A DNA stretch of 64,000 nucleotides from Sialis fuliginosa. Its lineage: Eukaryota; Arthropoda; Insecta; Megaloptera; Sialidae. The stretch covers positions 24,027,001-24,091,000 of the forward strand of contig OY540813.1 in the NCBI GenBank assembly GCA_961205875.1, read 5' to 3'. Positions 47,734-58,469 of the stretch are shown piece by piece. The notes under the pieces are model-generated. The model was not told the DNA's origin, did no database searches, and saw only the letters and a list, made by a program, of their open reading frames with translations. Each line of letters begins with the position of its first letter. Position 1 is the stretch's first letter. Both the position numbers and the translations under genes were made by a program.

Positions 47734-48659
47734 TCAGGTGGAACAAACTTGAACAATTTATTAAGAAAAAAATTTCAAGCAAAAAAGTTCATATAAACAT
47801 GTGTCCGGAAACTCTTCGTGAGAGTGTTACAAACCGCTAAAGATTTTGTCACAAATTAGTTTTTATTTAATATTTTAAGAACCCATTGTGATACACTAAT
47901 TAAATTTGATACCCGGTTTAGTACTATAATACGTGGTATCGATTTCCAGTATCAACCAATGATTATTTAGACCAGGGATGTACGGGGCGAGTGGGACCTT
48001 TGAGTTATATCTAGTTTTTTTTGTTCTTAATTTTTTTCCTAAGAAATCTACTAGAATTCAAGGTAAGTTTTTCTCCATGTGGCCGTCCGCCGCCCCTTCA
48101 GAACTGGCACCCCCAGTGATCACCCAGCTTCCCTCCCTAAAGACAGTATTGCTGTTATACATTAACAAAATAAGAAACAAATTTTAATAAATATAAAAAT
48201 TTTAAACATCAACCATTCTTTTTTCCAAAGCTTACTTGACTTTTTAATATTGCACTCGAGTGATTGTTATAGTTTTTGTCTAACACCTCGACTAACAAAC
48301 ATATATATTAGTTTTCCATGGCAATTGTGATTTTTATTAAATAATTAATAAAATGCATTGTATCTTTGTTATAAGTTGTTTTATTATCGAAGATACGAAA
48401 ATTGTTCTCCGATTTAAACTTTTTACTTGATCTTTCTTTTTATAATCGGTTTAGTAATAATACGTGTTTAATATTAAACCGATTATAAAAATTCACTACT
48501 GTATCACAATGGGTTTTCAAAATATTTAATAAAAACTAATTTTAGACAAAATATTTGAAAGTCTGTAGTTCCCTCTCGAAAGATTCCGGACACATGTTTA
48601 GATTAATTTTTTTTCTTGAAATATTTTCCCGATCAACTGTTCAAGTTTGTTCCACCTGA
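47734..48659. mobile_element. TIR element E with ~165-bp arms, containing repeat B
   Basis: TCAGGTGGAACAAACTTGA at the left is exactly inverted at the right, and arms 47734-47899 and 48494-48659 stay similar throughout. TA sits on both sides, suggesting a Tc1/mariner-type target. The arm module around GTGTCCGGAAACTCTTCGTG also occurs in both arms of the foldback element at 58212-59182, so they form one family. Repeat B copy 2 lies in the middle, probably as a nested insertion. Confidence 0.75.
48068..48476 (-). repeat. composite interspersed repeat family B, copy 2
   Basis: Reverse complement of 24408-24832 over ~410 bp, including GGCCACATGGAG and ACTCGAGTGCAATATT. It lies between the arms of element E. 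A 69-codon frame (47978-48187) overlaps it and is not a gene. Confidence 0.7.
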
Positions 48660-49870
48660 TAAGAATCACCTTGTTCAATTGAACAGTTTCAATATAATTA
48701 CATTATTGTTAATATATTATTATAAAAAATGTTACTTATTTTTTAAGGTCAATAAATTACAATCATACTTTTGCTGCACAAAATGTTAAAAAACTACATT
48801 TTTGTAATGAAATGATTGTTTCCATTAAAATTTTTGCTAATAAAATGTTGTTATATCATAATTACTATATTTATGTTTGATTTTTTTAACAAAAATAACG
48901 TATATTATTTATAATTTTCTTAGTAGAAAGCAATAATAAAATTTAAAAATTCCGGAAAAATCCGAAACCGGAATAAAATCGTGAATTCCTACTGAAATTA
49001 CGGTACATCCCTAAACTCATATAGGTATGTCATGCTTAAACAAAGTTTGCGCGTTTCGTTGACTTTTATTTACTGTCAACAAGTATAATTTTTTGCCAGA
49101 CTTCATGATTCAGACCCAGTAAAAAAATGTTGCTACTAATTAAAATAAATTTAAAAAATCATATTAAGCCCTAAAACTATTACATCGAATATGAACGTGC
49201 CCAAAAAAATCAAGAATGCTACGATAAGTTCAAAAGAGACAATCGTCTTCAAAGAATCTAAAAGGAAAGATTGATTTAATAAAAAAGGAATGTAAAGATA
49301 ACATTTGTATCGATAAATTATACGTTATAATAAGATTAATGTACGTAATGGTTATAATTAAGTTAGCATTCGGTTATTTACATACAACTAGAGAGCAAAT
49401 GTAAAAGATAATAAATTTGCCGCCGGACGGTTCGAGGTAGAATTAAACACAAAACATTCAAAAATTAAACAACTTGTGTATGTTTTTATTATAAGCTGCA
49501 CAACATTTATTTTTTATTACTTTTATTAAATTATAATACATATGTGTACCTGTTTTTTGTAGGATAAAGGGTAAAATGTATAAATTAATCTCAATTTTTT
49601 TTTACTTCTTTTAAGTTGTATGTTTTAAATTTTTATTATAGATAAAGATGTATATTTACTCCATAGAATCCATAAATTTTTTATTAATTAATTAATGCAT
49701 TGATAAAATTTAGTAATGAATGTAAAACAAATAAAATATTTTGGATTTTCAAGGCTGTAGTAACCATTTTAATAGTTTTTAAAATGTTTCTTTATTTGTT
49801 CCTACGTGACATAAAAACAATTGAACCAGTTTTGATGAGATTTTCACTGCTCAAAAGCTTATACGGTAAA
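48660..49870. other. AT-rich non-coding DNA
   Basis: TACGGTACATCCCTA near 49000 (minus: TAGGGATGTACCG) is a hAT-like end. A CAGGGATGTACGG lies at ~47974 inside element E, but the flanks do not match, so no element is called. A small CpG patch (TTGCCGCCGGACGGTTCG) occurs near 49420. Confidence 0.5.
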
Positions 49871-50264
49871 AATGCGTAACTTTTGTTGGAAACATTTTTT
49901 TAGAAAACATAAATTTTTTACGATATCAAGCAAAATTAAAAATATCATGGATTTTCAACAATTTTTTACTCAAAAATTAAGACTCTTAAAAAAATTGCTA
50001 TAGAGGTACGAAGTGCTAGGATTTAGACAAGGATTCTTAAAAATTTGTAAGAAATAAGATAATTTTTTTTTTCATTTTTCAATGATGATGAACTTTATCA
50101 ACTTAATGAAAAAGTTGGTAAAATATTTTGAAAAAATATTGCCAATGTTCTGTCACAAAAAAACATCTTTTGTTTCTTACATTGCTTTTAAGCCTTAAAA
50201 TCGTAAAAAATTGATATTTTCTATAAAAAAATGTTTTCTACAAAAGTTACATATTTTTTCTTGT
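49871..50264. repeat. degenerate inverted repeat, ~60-bp arms
   Basis: GTAACTTTTGTTGGAAACAT and TTTTTTACGATATC at 49876-49930 are matched inversely at 50204-50264. A further GTAACTTTTGTCTAAAACAT occurs at ~50371. Probably an old TIR element of unknown class. Confidence 0.5.
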
Positions 50265-50852
50265 AAATTACGAATCTGCAATAAAAAATATAGGTTACCG
50301 TTTGAAAAAAAATGTTACCCCATAAACTATAAAAACCCATAGCATTAATAAATGTTTCCCTCGAAATGCTGTAACTTTTGTCTAAAACATTTTTTCTCAA
50401 TTTGTTTAGTTTTCAGATATTGGCTTGGAGAAATTTAATGGAGCACCCGGTATATAAAGCCATATAATCTGTTTAAGCCATTTATTAATTTAATATATCA
50501 GAACGGTATTAAAGAACAAAATCCCCCCTTCGGCCCCTGAGAAATTTGTGCACTAGCTTTTCCCCTCTTTAAAAATGTTCTAAGAGCGCCTCTAATTATT
50601 GAGATACATTTTTAAATTGTATAGATTAAAATACCATAGTGGAAATTGGTAATAATAGGTAGAATTTAAAATAAATACTCCTATTTAATTAACTATTCGT
50701 ATAACCAAAATAAATTTTATAAAATGAGAAAATTAATTTATTCAATCATATGCCTGACTATTTAAAAAGGCTAACACAGAAGAAAAATATTAAAATTAAA
50801 ATAAAATACTGCCGAAAAAAATATACATTGAATATAGACATATATAGACTGA
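50265..50852. other. AT-rich non-coding DNA
   Basis: Nothing recognised. Confidence 0.5.
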
Positions 50853-51121
50853 TGTCCGGTATTATAAAAGAGCTAGCAAACACTTTCAAATGAAGTATTA
50901 ATTCTGTGATAGTATCTATAAATTAACAGCGATACTTCAACTTATTGTAACACAGTTGGCGACTCTAACTGTACAAAATAATTTTCATAATATCACCACT
51001 GTTTTAATACCGTTGGTGTTTACATATCACGCGTGCACGAAAATTGTCAAACACTTCGTGGAACTTCAAGAGAACTGTCAGAAAGGTTTGTACCCTGCTA
51101 GCTCGTTTATTATACCGGACA
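50853..51121 (+). mobile_element. Harbinger-like MITE family D, copy 3
   Basis: Ends TGTCCGGTATTATAAA and TTTATTATACCGGACA. TGA flanks both sides (50850-50852, 51122-51124). Interior matches copy 2 along its length with deletions; one GCTAGC remains at each end. The duplication TGA departs from strict TWA but keeps the T-N-A form. Confidence 0.82.
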
Positions 51122-51124
51122 TGA

Positions 51125-52378
51125 AACAATAGGGAAATAAACTAAAATAGTGCTAGAAGTAATATAAGATGTCAGATAATATAAAATTTTTATCGATTCA
51201 AATGTTAAAAGAAGTATCTACCTAAATTTGATTTTCATTAACAAGGTATTTATTTTGTCTAAATATTTAATTACTACTTGGAAATAAATTAAAAATCACT
51301 TTTGTATTAAATCTTTTGGATGTAAAATTATTTAAAGGTTGCACAACTATTTCAAAATTTGAATAATTTATTTTGTGTCCATGCACCCACTCGTGTCATT
51401 ATAAAATAACCAATAACAATGAACAAATTATTATTAATAACTTACACAAAAGTCAAATATGTAACAATATAACCCGCCTTAAAAAATAAGATCATTTTTT
51501 TGAATTCCGACAAAATATCTACAACTCAGTGTCGCAGCCATACAGATGTTGAATATATGTATATAGTGTGTAGTGTATACGTTATTAATCACGGTGAAGC
51601 CAATCAATCACAGACTGCGATGCTAATTGGCCCGCGTTGCACGGGTGTGTCCAGTATGTGTTGTCAGGAATGCTGCAAGTTACACGTACTACATAGGTGT
51701 CTATTCTTGGAACTTAATGAGGAGCAGAAATTCCTACTTCTAGTTATTCAATTTTTCTGACAATTAGTTGAAATATAGTTATATTTTGATCATGCCCCCA
51801 AATCATATCGCGGGCCCTCAGGCAAGAATTTTCGTTGAGTCCCTTCCGCTAAGAAATCTAAAAAAAATTTACGACGGCTCCCAGCCTAAAAGATTACTTA
51901 TTATGTTTTGCGATTTTTAGCGTGTTTCACCGGACTAAAAAGTTTCAAAATTCGGCAAAATGAACTTTATTTATATTTTTATATAAATAGAAATTTAAAA
52001 CCAATCCATATTAAACTATGTTTATATGGAGACTGCTATGTGATCTTTCAGAAAATGTTAACTTTTAAGTGGGATGTTGTAGAATTTAAGAAATAATGCT
52101 CATTTTATGGACGTAGGTACATGTCCAAAAAAACTTAGAGCGAGATTAGAACACACTATCAAAAAAAATACCGGGGTGTGCATTAAAATGCATATTTTGT
52201 GTATAAAATTATGTCAAAACGAAAAACCTTTACAAATTTTATTACAATATATTTAATATAAGTTTCAATATTAGCAATCTTATGAAACATTTTGATCAAT
52301 AGTTCAAACTAAAATCAAATTTGTTTAATTAAGCCTCATCCAAGTCTTACTATAAAAACTCATGGAACTCGAATAAAA
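51125..52378. other. non-coding DNA with GC-richer patch 51510-51740
   Basis: The patch has a Hox/PBX-like AGCCAATCAATCACAG, TGCTAATTGGCCCG and CGCGTTGCACGGG. It is read by an 86-codon plus frame with no recognisable similarity. Candidate regulatory element. The remainder is AT-rich; 51790-51890 has C-rich words resembling transposon ends. Confidence 0.4.
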
Positions 52379-52757
52379 ATATAAAATTTTCACGTAACAT
52401 GTGTCAGATGTCTTGAAAAAATAAATATTTTGAGGTGTCACCCCTCCCCTTTACACACGATTTTGATGATTTTGAAATGGAACCGTCCTCAAGCCAGGCC
52501 CAACCATCTGACCAGATTTCAACAATATCGGTTCAGTGGTTCATGAGTTATGCGTGTTACAAGGATTCAGGGGACAGACGGACGGATACACGGACGGACA
52601 CACGGACAGACAGTCAGACACGGAACGAAAAGTGTTTGCCTTGACGTGAAACGGAATGATCAATTTAAAATTTTGAAATCGGAGAACATTTTTTTTGTCT
52701 CAATCTGAAACGATCTCAAAGCTTCTCGTATCTTCGATATTGCGAGGAAGCAATAAA
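52379..52757 (+). repeat. interspersed repeat with GACGGAC core, copy 2
   Basis: Same element and orientation as 13118-13455, with a longer tetranucleotide/hexanucleotide core around 52577-52625 and an extra ~35 bp before AATGATCAATTT. Ends TGCGAGGAAGCAATAAA. The 69-codon frame inside is repeat-derived. Confidence 0.7.
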
Positions 52758-52941
52758 AGATTATATTTTTATAATACGTCTGTAAATTATTGCAATACGG
52801 ATTGTAAATTTTTATTCAGGAATTGTAATTTTTCTTAAAATTTGACCCAGTTTTCTCCATGTAGATTACTTTTTTTGGCTTTAGGCTGTTATTACACTGT
52901 CAAATAAATATGTCAAATATCTGTCAAAAAACTATGATCAA
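52758..52941. other. AT-rich spacer
   Basis: Nothing recognised. Confidence 0.5.
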
Positions 52942-53471
52942 ATATGAGGAGTTGCGGAACAAAACTGGATAAATCCATTTTTCCGAATTTTACAGGAGAG
53001 GTCAAAATGTAACTACCCTATTTTCATATACTCTTTTAAACTTTTGAGTATGGTTATAGGTAGGTACAGTGGAGATTTTTTATTACCCAAATTTTGAACT
53101 AGCGTCTTTGCACAAGATGGAAGATGGATAACTTTAAAAAATGGGATATCCGGTTTTGTTCCGCGACGTTAGATTTATCCAGTTTTATTCCACTACAGAA
53201 GAAAGGAAACAATAATTATTAAAAATTTTAATCAATAAGGCACATTTTGTCAAATAAATTTTAACGTAATAAACGCACACAAACTTTTTCTGTCTTTTTA
53301 TAGTGGATTTGTTAGCTTTTATTCCGCGACACGTTTTTAAAACCATTATAAAAGGGGTTTTAGCAATATTTGATCCGTGATCTTTGGTCAGTCGATCCGA
53401 TGATGTTCGAAAATGCCGAATCGAAAAAAAAATCATCAATTCATCCGGTTTTGTTCTGCGGCTCCTCATAT
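52942..53471. mobile_element. TIR element with repeated GGAACAAAAC motif
   Basis: ATATGAGGAG...GCGGAACAAAACTGGAT at the left (52942-52970) is inverted at the right (53443-53471). The core GGAACAAAAC-GGAT or close variants also occur inside, at ~53148-53200 and ~53310-53333, in the opposite orientation. No open frame. Flanking duplication unclear. The multiple subterminal motifs look like transposase binding sites (inference). Confidence 0.6.
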
Positions 53472-53514
53472 AGGAGACTATCGTTATCTATGCGCTCAAA
53501 GAAACAATATAAAC

Positions 53515-53888
53515 CAGGGCTTCGAACCGGAACTGAATCGAAAACCGAAAACTGGAAAAACCGTTATTTTTTGCCGAAACAAAAACCGGAACAGAACCGA
53601 AATAAAAATATCGGTTCTTACGGTTCAGTACATGTTAAAATACGCGCGTTAACATGATCTTATTTGTCGTTCGTACTATCATACAAGTACCATAAAATAT
53701 TCTAAATTATGGTAGAACATTTTTTTTAATACAGATAATTTTTTTTTTAATTAATCACTCGGAGCTGAACCGAAAACCGGAAAAACCGTTATTTTTTGCG
53801 GAACGAAAACCGGAACCGAACCGAAATATATTTATTGCTCGAACCAGAACGAAAACCGAAACGAAAAAAATAACGGTTCGAAGCCCTG
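53515..53888. mobile_element. hAT MITE built of GAACCGAAAACCGG-like repeats
   Basis: CAGGGCTTCGAACCG and CGGTTCGAAGCCCTG are a perfect 15-bp inverted pair. ATATAAAC is repeated exactly on both sides (53507-53514, 53889-53896). The interior is dominated by degenerate GAACCGAAAACCGGAA units near both ends. 374 bp, no transposase. Frames of 79-95 codons overlapping it on both strands are by-products. Confidence 0.92.
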
Positions 53889-53896
53889 ATATAAAC

Positions 53897-54535
53897 AATA
53901 TAATATTTATTTGATAAAATTTCATTTAAAATATAGGAATACTTGAAAGCAATTTCTTTAAAATACAAAAAAGATACATAATACATCAAAATTAATTTTT
54001 TTCTATGCCTCCACTGCATACATTTAACAACATATACACACATAACACCTTACTGATATATCTCTACTACGAGAGTCTCAGCGCAACGACACGATTAATT
54101 AATCCGATTCACAGAAACACACACACACACGCACACACACACATACACGGGACAGCTCAGGATCTCTAATGACTGATGAAGTAGCCACCCGTCATCGTTC
54201 GACGATCGGCACTTGTTTTTTTTTGCGTTGTCGTTGGTTGCTGTTGTGTTTTGTTCTCGGACGGTTTGTTTTTGTATTAATGACATGGAGTGTATATGTG
54301 AATAAAAATGATGATGTTAGAGATACATATTTTAATATGGAGTAGGATACATGTATGTTCGCTTTTAATTGAATTCATTAATATTGTATAAAGAAATGTA
54401 TAATATCATAGGTACAAATGTATATATAAAGTGATTAGTTCGAGAAATCAGTGGAGACAATTTTAGTGACTCACTTGCCAAAAGAATTATGTCCACTTTT
54501 ATCGATTTGCTAATTTTGGTTCATTGGTAGGGTAA
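53897..54535. other. non-coding DNA with an AC microsatellite
   Basis: An AC repeat lies at 54118-54147. 54060-54260 is slightly richer in CpG. No gene; the 63-codon minus frame here includes the microsatellite. Confidence 0.5.
54118..54147. repeat. (AC)n microsatellite
   Basis: About 14 dinucleotide units with two interruptions. Confidence 0.85.
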
Positions 54536-54956
54536 CAGGGCCGTAACTACCACCGGGGCAGCCGGGGCAGTGCCCCGGGGCCCACGAGGCTAGGGGGCCC
54601 CCGCTGCAGCGTAAAAATTGGAGTGAACAAGAAAAAATAAATAAATTGAAGATTTTTAAAAATGTATTTGATGCTAACTTGAAAACGTGATTTACTTATT
54701 ACTAATTTTGATTTTAATGACTTTTTTTTTCGGCTTATGAACTTCAATTGTACACTTATTATCCATTAAAATTACTAAGAAGTGTAAAATTCTAGCTGGC
54801 AAGCAAAAAAAAGTCATTCAAATAAAAATTAGTAACAAATGTAAAATTTGTAAGCTATGATCCAAAAAAAAGTCTTCAATTTTTATTTTTTGCATATCTG
54901 GGGGCCCCTCGGTCACCTCTTGCCCCGGGGCCCCCGAGCCTCTAGTTACGGCCCTG
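54536..54956. mobile_element. hAT MITE with GC-rich ends and perfect duplication
   Basis: CAGGGCCGTAACTA and TAGTTACGGCCCTG are exact inverted ends. TAGGGTAA flanks both sides (54528-54535, 54957-54964). GC-rich subterminal blocks with GCCCCGGGGCCC palindromes contrast with an AT-rich centre. 421 bp, no transposase; the 66-codon minus frame is a by-product. Confidence 0.93.
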
Positions 54957-54964
54957 TAGGGTAA

Positions 54965-55509
54965 ACCGAGTCAAATCGGATCAATTTTTTACAATAATAT
55001 GCAAACATAAAAATTCTCATTTCAAAACAGACGGGAAATCTCGCTCACCCCAAAATTGGGGGCAAAACGGACCATCATTTATTTAAAGTATAAAATTATT
55101 TGAATGTCGTATTTTTATGTAAAATTTACAATTAACCCGTTTGGATCGCTGCTCAGATTACAAATTACACAATATTACTTTGGTAGCAATTATTTTCAAA
55201 AAAGTGCGAAGGTAACTCACGCGGTAAGAAAATACGTTTAAATTTAAAAACAACTGAAAAGTTGATTGATTCAAAAAGCCAATATTGAAAAAAAAGGAAA
55301 ATGGATGATAACTTTATGATTTTTTCTTAACGATAATGAGTGAAAGTTGTATAAAACATCTGTTTTTCTTCCCATAAGATAAAATTAGTTCGATGTTTTA
55401 CTTTCTTTCGAACATTATTAAACAAATGAAAAAGTAAAAATAGAAATCTCTCACATTTAGTATCTACATGAAAATAAATATCGTCTATAATTTTTACTTT
55501 CTTATACCT
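54965..55509. other. AT-rich non-coding DNA
   Basis: Nothing recognised. Confidence 0.5.
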
Positions 55510-56440
55510 ATGTATATGAAATATACTTATATAGTATAAGTAAGTATAGTGAAGCCGATTTTTTTCTAAATCCGGATTTTGATGGAATTGTCCATTTTGA
55601 CCTTCGCTGAATCCATTCTGACTATTTTCGCTATGATGTCGATCTGTAAGCGCTGTAACTCAAATACGACAAATCGTATAAGAGTCAAATATATTTAAGA
55701 TTAATTTTTGTCTGGGAAGAAAACCTATTTTTGAAAACGATCTTTCAACCGTATACGGATGTTTACTAATTGTAAGCTCGATTTTTTAAATTTTTCGAAT
55801 TACATTGAAACAGTGCGAATTAGAGAAAAGCGGTCAAGTTAAAAAATTTAGATAATATTATTACCTAAAATTTATGTTCTATTCATTTTTTTCGAAAAAA
55901 CTAATTTTTGAAAAAAAAAAAATTATAATTCAAATGGTTCATAACAGAGAAGAAATATCTACCATGAGTTTCATTGGATTTTCTTATACGTATTACAGAG
56001 ATTGAACAGTGTGCGTGTTTGCTATAGGTACCATGGGACTTTCTTATACGTAATACTGAAAATGAACAGTGTGGGTGATTCTAAATAATTATTTTTAAAA
56101 ATTATTTCTAAATAAATCATAAATATTGGAAAAAAATGTATGGTAGAATAAATTATAGATAATAACATACTCGACATTTTTTATCTGAAACATTGTTTTC
56201 TTATTTCTAAAATAATTCGAAAATTCAAAAATCGACAAGAGTAAACATCCGTTTTCAGTTAGTTATTACGTTAAAAAAATCGTGTTAAAGAATAATGTTA
56301 TCTATAGTTAATGTTCCATTCATTTTATTCTATCTTTTATTACTTTGTCAGAAGAATGTTTGAATAAAATAAGAATCACGTACACTACTCTCTGTCAGGA
56401 TTACGTATAAGAAATTCCCGTGGCTCCCATGGCAGATATT
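55510..56440. repeat. repeat family H, larger copy with internal inversion
   Basis: The left part aligns with 30690-31010. CGGATGTTTAC with the following ~50 bp (55752-55810) is inverted at ~56210-56265. A ~48-bp unit with TTTCTTATACGTA is present twice in direct order (55970-56017, 56031-56078) and once inverted (56398-56432). Probably a decayed foldback DNA element. A related GTAAACATCCGTTTCC stretch occurs at ~18880. Confidence 0.45.
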
Positions 56441-56442
56441 TT

Positions 56443-56626
56443 TTACAAAATCAGCCAATTGAATTTTTGCTTCTAATTTAATTATTTGATAAGACACCTG
56501 CGTAATCTATGTTCGAACTAAAACTATGTTGTTGTTTTATAAAATTAGCCAATTTTATTTTTGTTACTACTTTAATTATTTGATAAGACACCTGCGTATT
56601 CTATACATATGTGAACTACAACTATG
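56443..56626 (+). repeat. tandem duplication, 94-bp unit
   Basis: ATTATTTGATAAGACACCTG occurs at 56481 and again 94 bases later; the flanking ~85 bases also match with scattered differences. Confidence 0.7.
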
Positions 56627-57047
56627 ATTGATAATATACCTAGTACACATTATTAATTAACAATTTCCATTAACTTTTAAAACACTGTCACACAAAGATT
56701 TATTCATAAAAAGATAAAAACCAATGGATATTAGCAGTATAATCAATCATCAACACAATGCATAAAAAATAATAAATAAAAATATTCCCATTAACCTTCC
56801 AATATGTTTTTTTATATTTTATATGAGTATATGTAGCACCCACATGTATGTACTACGTTCTTAATAAAATTAACTATTAATTAAAATGAAATTTAACTGA
56901 ATAAATTGGTTCCTAACCTTTTCAAAATTTCGAAACACTTTCTTTTTTTTCAAAGCACGAATTCTACATATTGTAAAGGAGCTTATTCTATATAACTAAT
57001 TAATTGTCAATTTTAACATCATACATATATTGATTCTTATTACAAAT
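56627..57047. other. AT-rich non-coding DNA
   Basis: Nothing recognised. Confidence 0.5.
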
Positions 57048-57308
57048 ACTAGCACGTTTTAATTTTCCTACAAAAACTATCATGTTCAAACTTCCTACGA
57101 AAACTAGCATATCTAAAATATTATCATGAAAACTAACACGTTTACAAGCGGTAAGTTATCATAAATGTTTGTTAACGTGGTGAAAAATAAAATGTGATTG
57201 TTTTCGCAGAAAAATATCATACGTGCTAGTTTTCACAGTGAAAATTCAAAAATGCTCATTTTCATTGGTTAAAATTATTTAATGTAAAGAGAAATAAAAC
57301 GTGCTAGT
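57048..57308. mobile_element. TIR-like element with repeated ACTAGCACG motif
   Basis: ACTAGCACGTTTTA at the left and TAAAACGTGCTAGT at the right are inverted. Variants of AAAACTAGCACG (ACTATCATG, ACTAGCAT, ACTAACACG) and CGTGCTAGTTTT occur at least six times between. No flanking duplication settled. Confidence 0.55.
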
Positions 57309-57554
57309 CTTTATTATATGAATGAGAATATTCCATAATACAGTTCACTGAATATACAAAATGTTCCATTAAAAAATAATTAATATTCAATGTAAATTTT
57401 TTTGAGGTCTATTTTATTTCCAATATTATAAAGAAATCGCATAATTTTTTTAGTTTCCAAGAATTATTTTGATAATTCCTTGAGATTTGTTTCAAACTTA
57501 CAATTTAATTTAAATTTAAATTTATTTATTATTATTAATTTAAATTTAAAAATA
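57309..57554. other. AT-rich spacer
   Basis: Nothing recognised. Confidence 0.5.
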
Positions 57555-57728
57555 CACAGTTGGTGACTCTGGCCGTACAAAATATTTCTTATTTGTTTTC
57601 ACATCGTTCTTTTTACTTATAACGCATACCTAAAATCTCCATGTCATAGAATAACATACATGTTTGAAACCCTGTTCAAAGTGCTTGTTAGATAAAAACA
57701 TTATTCAATTTATTTATAATATCGGAAA
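57555..57728 (+). mobile_element. Harbinger-like MITE family D, copy 4 (truncated)
   Basis: ACACAGTTGGTGACTCTGG, CCGTACAAAATA and AAAGTGCTTGTTAG match the right half of copies 2 and 3. The left half and left TIR are missing and the right TIR has decayed to TATCGGAAAT. Confidence 0.6.
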
Positions 57729-57815
57729 TTATTTATTATGTAAGATATACATAGGTAGGTAATAAATTAAATACTACTACAGCTTGTCTATTATGGTCTA
57801 GACAGTTCAGTCTGG

Positions 57816-57874
57816 AACTGTTAGGCTCCTGATGAGGACTTCTTGTGAAGTCGAAACACGTGTCGAGTGACATT
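57816..57874 (+). ncRNA. candidate hammerhead ribozyme (minimal, Penelope/retrozyme type)
   Basis: CTGATGA (57829-57835) and GAAAC (57853-57857) flank a 6-bp stem GACTTC/GAAGTC with a TTGT loop; one extra unpaired G (57836) precedes the stem. After GAAAC a 2-bp helix III (A-C with G-T) with loop ACGT leads to GTC (57862-57864), the standard cleavage triplet. GAG after the site pairs with CTC before the core, and TGACA can pair with TGTTA beyond a 2-nt bulge, giving helix I. All conserved core bases are present. Minimal hammerheads with short helix III are known in Penelope-like elements and retrozymes. The extra G may weaken activity. No element around it was identified. Confidence 0.5.
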
Positions 57875-58211
57875 GGTTTATTGTGGTTAAGGTGTACATT
57901 TTAGTTTAAGTGACTAGAAACCATAGTTTCTCCGTTTTTCCAGTAGTATTATGGTCTAAATAAACTCGATGTATGTACAGGCTGTTCGTGAAAACTGAGT
58001 ATCGACATTGCTCATTTATAATGGAAGTTAGAAGATCTACGAAGGCATAATATCAGTATTTTTCCGGAATAAATATTGCTGGTCCCAAAAAAAACAATTG
58101 AATGTCACATTTCAGAGATATATTGAAATATAACTTTTTTTATGGAATATCCTAAACAGGCTGATTTACAACTAGTGTAAAAAAAATTACAATATATCGA
58201 GGATGTTATTT
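57875..58211. other. AT-rich non-coding DNA
   Basis: CCTAAACAGGCTGATTTACA at ~58150 may be the outer end of the foldback element that follows. Confidence 0.45.
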
Positions 58212-58455
58212 TAAGCAAAAAACTTTATATGAATATGTGTCCGGAAATTCTTCGTGAGGGAGCTACAGCCTTCCAAAAAATTTGCCCAAAATTAGTAAAA
58301 CTAAATAAAATTAAAAATAAGTAAAATTCTGCAATATTTTCTTTTTTTCGATATTTCTCAAAAACGGATGATCCTATAACAAATGAACAAAATATATTTT
58401 TGTGTATTTTGTGTCATATAATCTTCTACAAGAACCCAACTCGGGAAAAAATTCT

Positions 58456-58469
58456 ATCTATCTATCTAT
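58456..58469. repeat. short CTAT microsatellite
   Basis: Three to four CTAT units. Confidence 0.6.

Noticed and set aside
47974-49013. hAT element bounded by CAGGGATGTACGG and CGGTACATCCCTA
   Set aside because: One end lies inside element E and the other outside it, and the 8-bp flanks do not match.
49279-49295. GGAATGTAAAGA resembling mir-1
   Set aside because: Match too short and the 3' half differs; no precursor fold.
53370-53657. Overlapping frames of 95 and 79 codons
   Set aside because: Produced by TIR element ends and the GAACCG-rich MITE in two frames.
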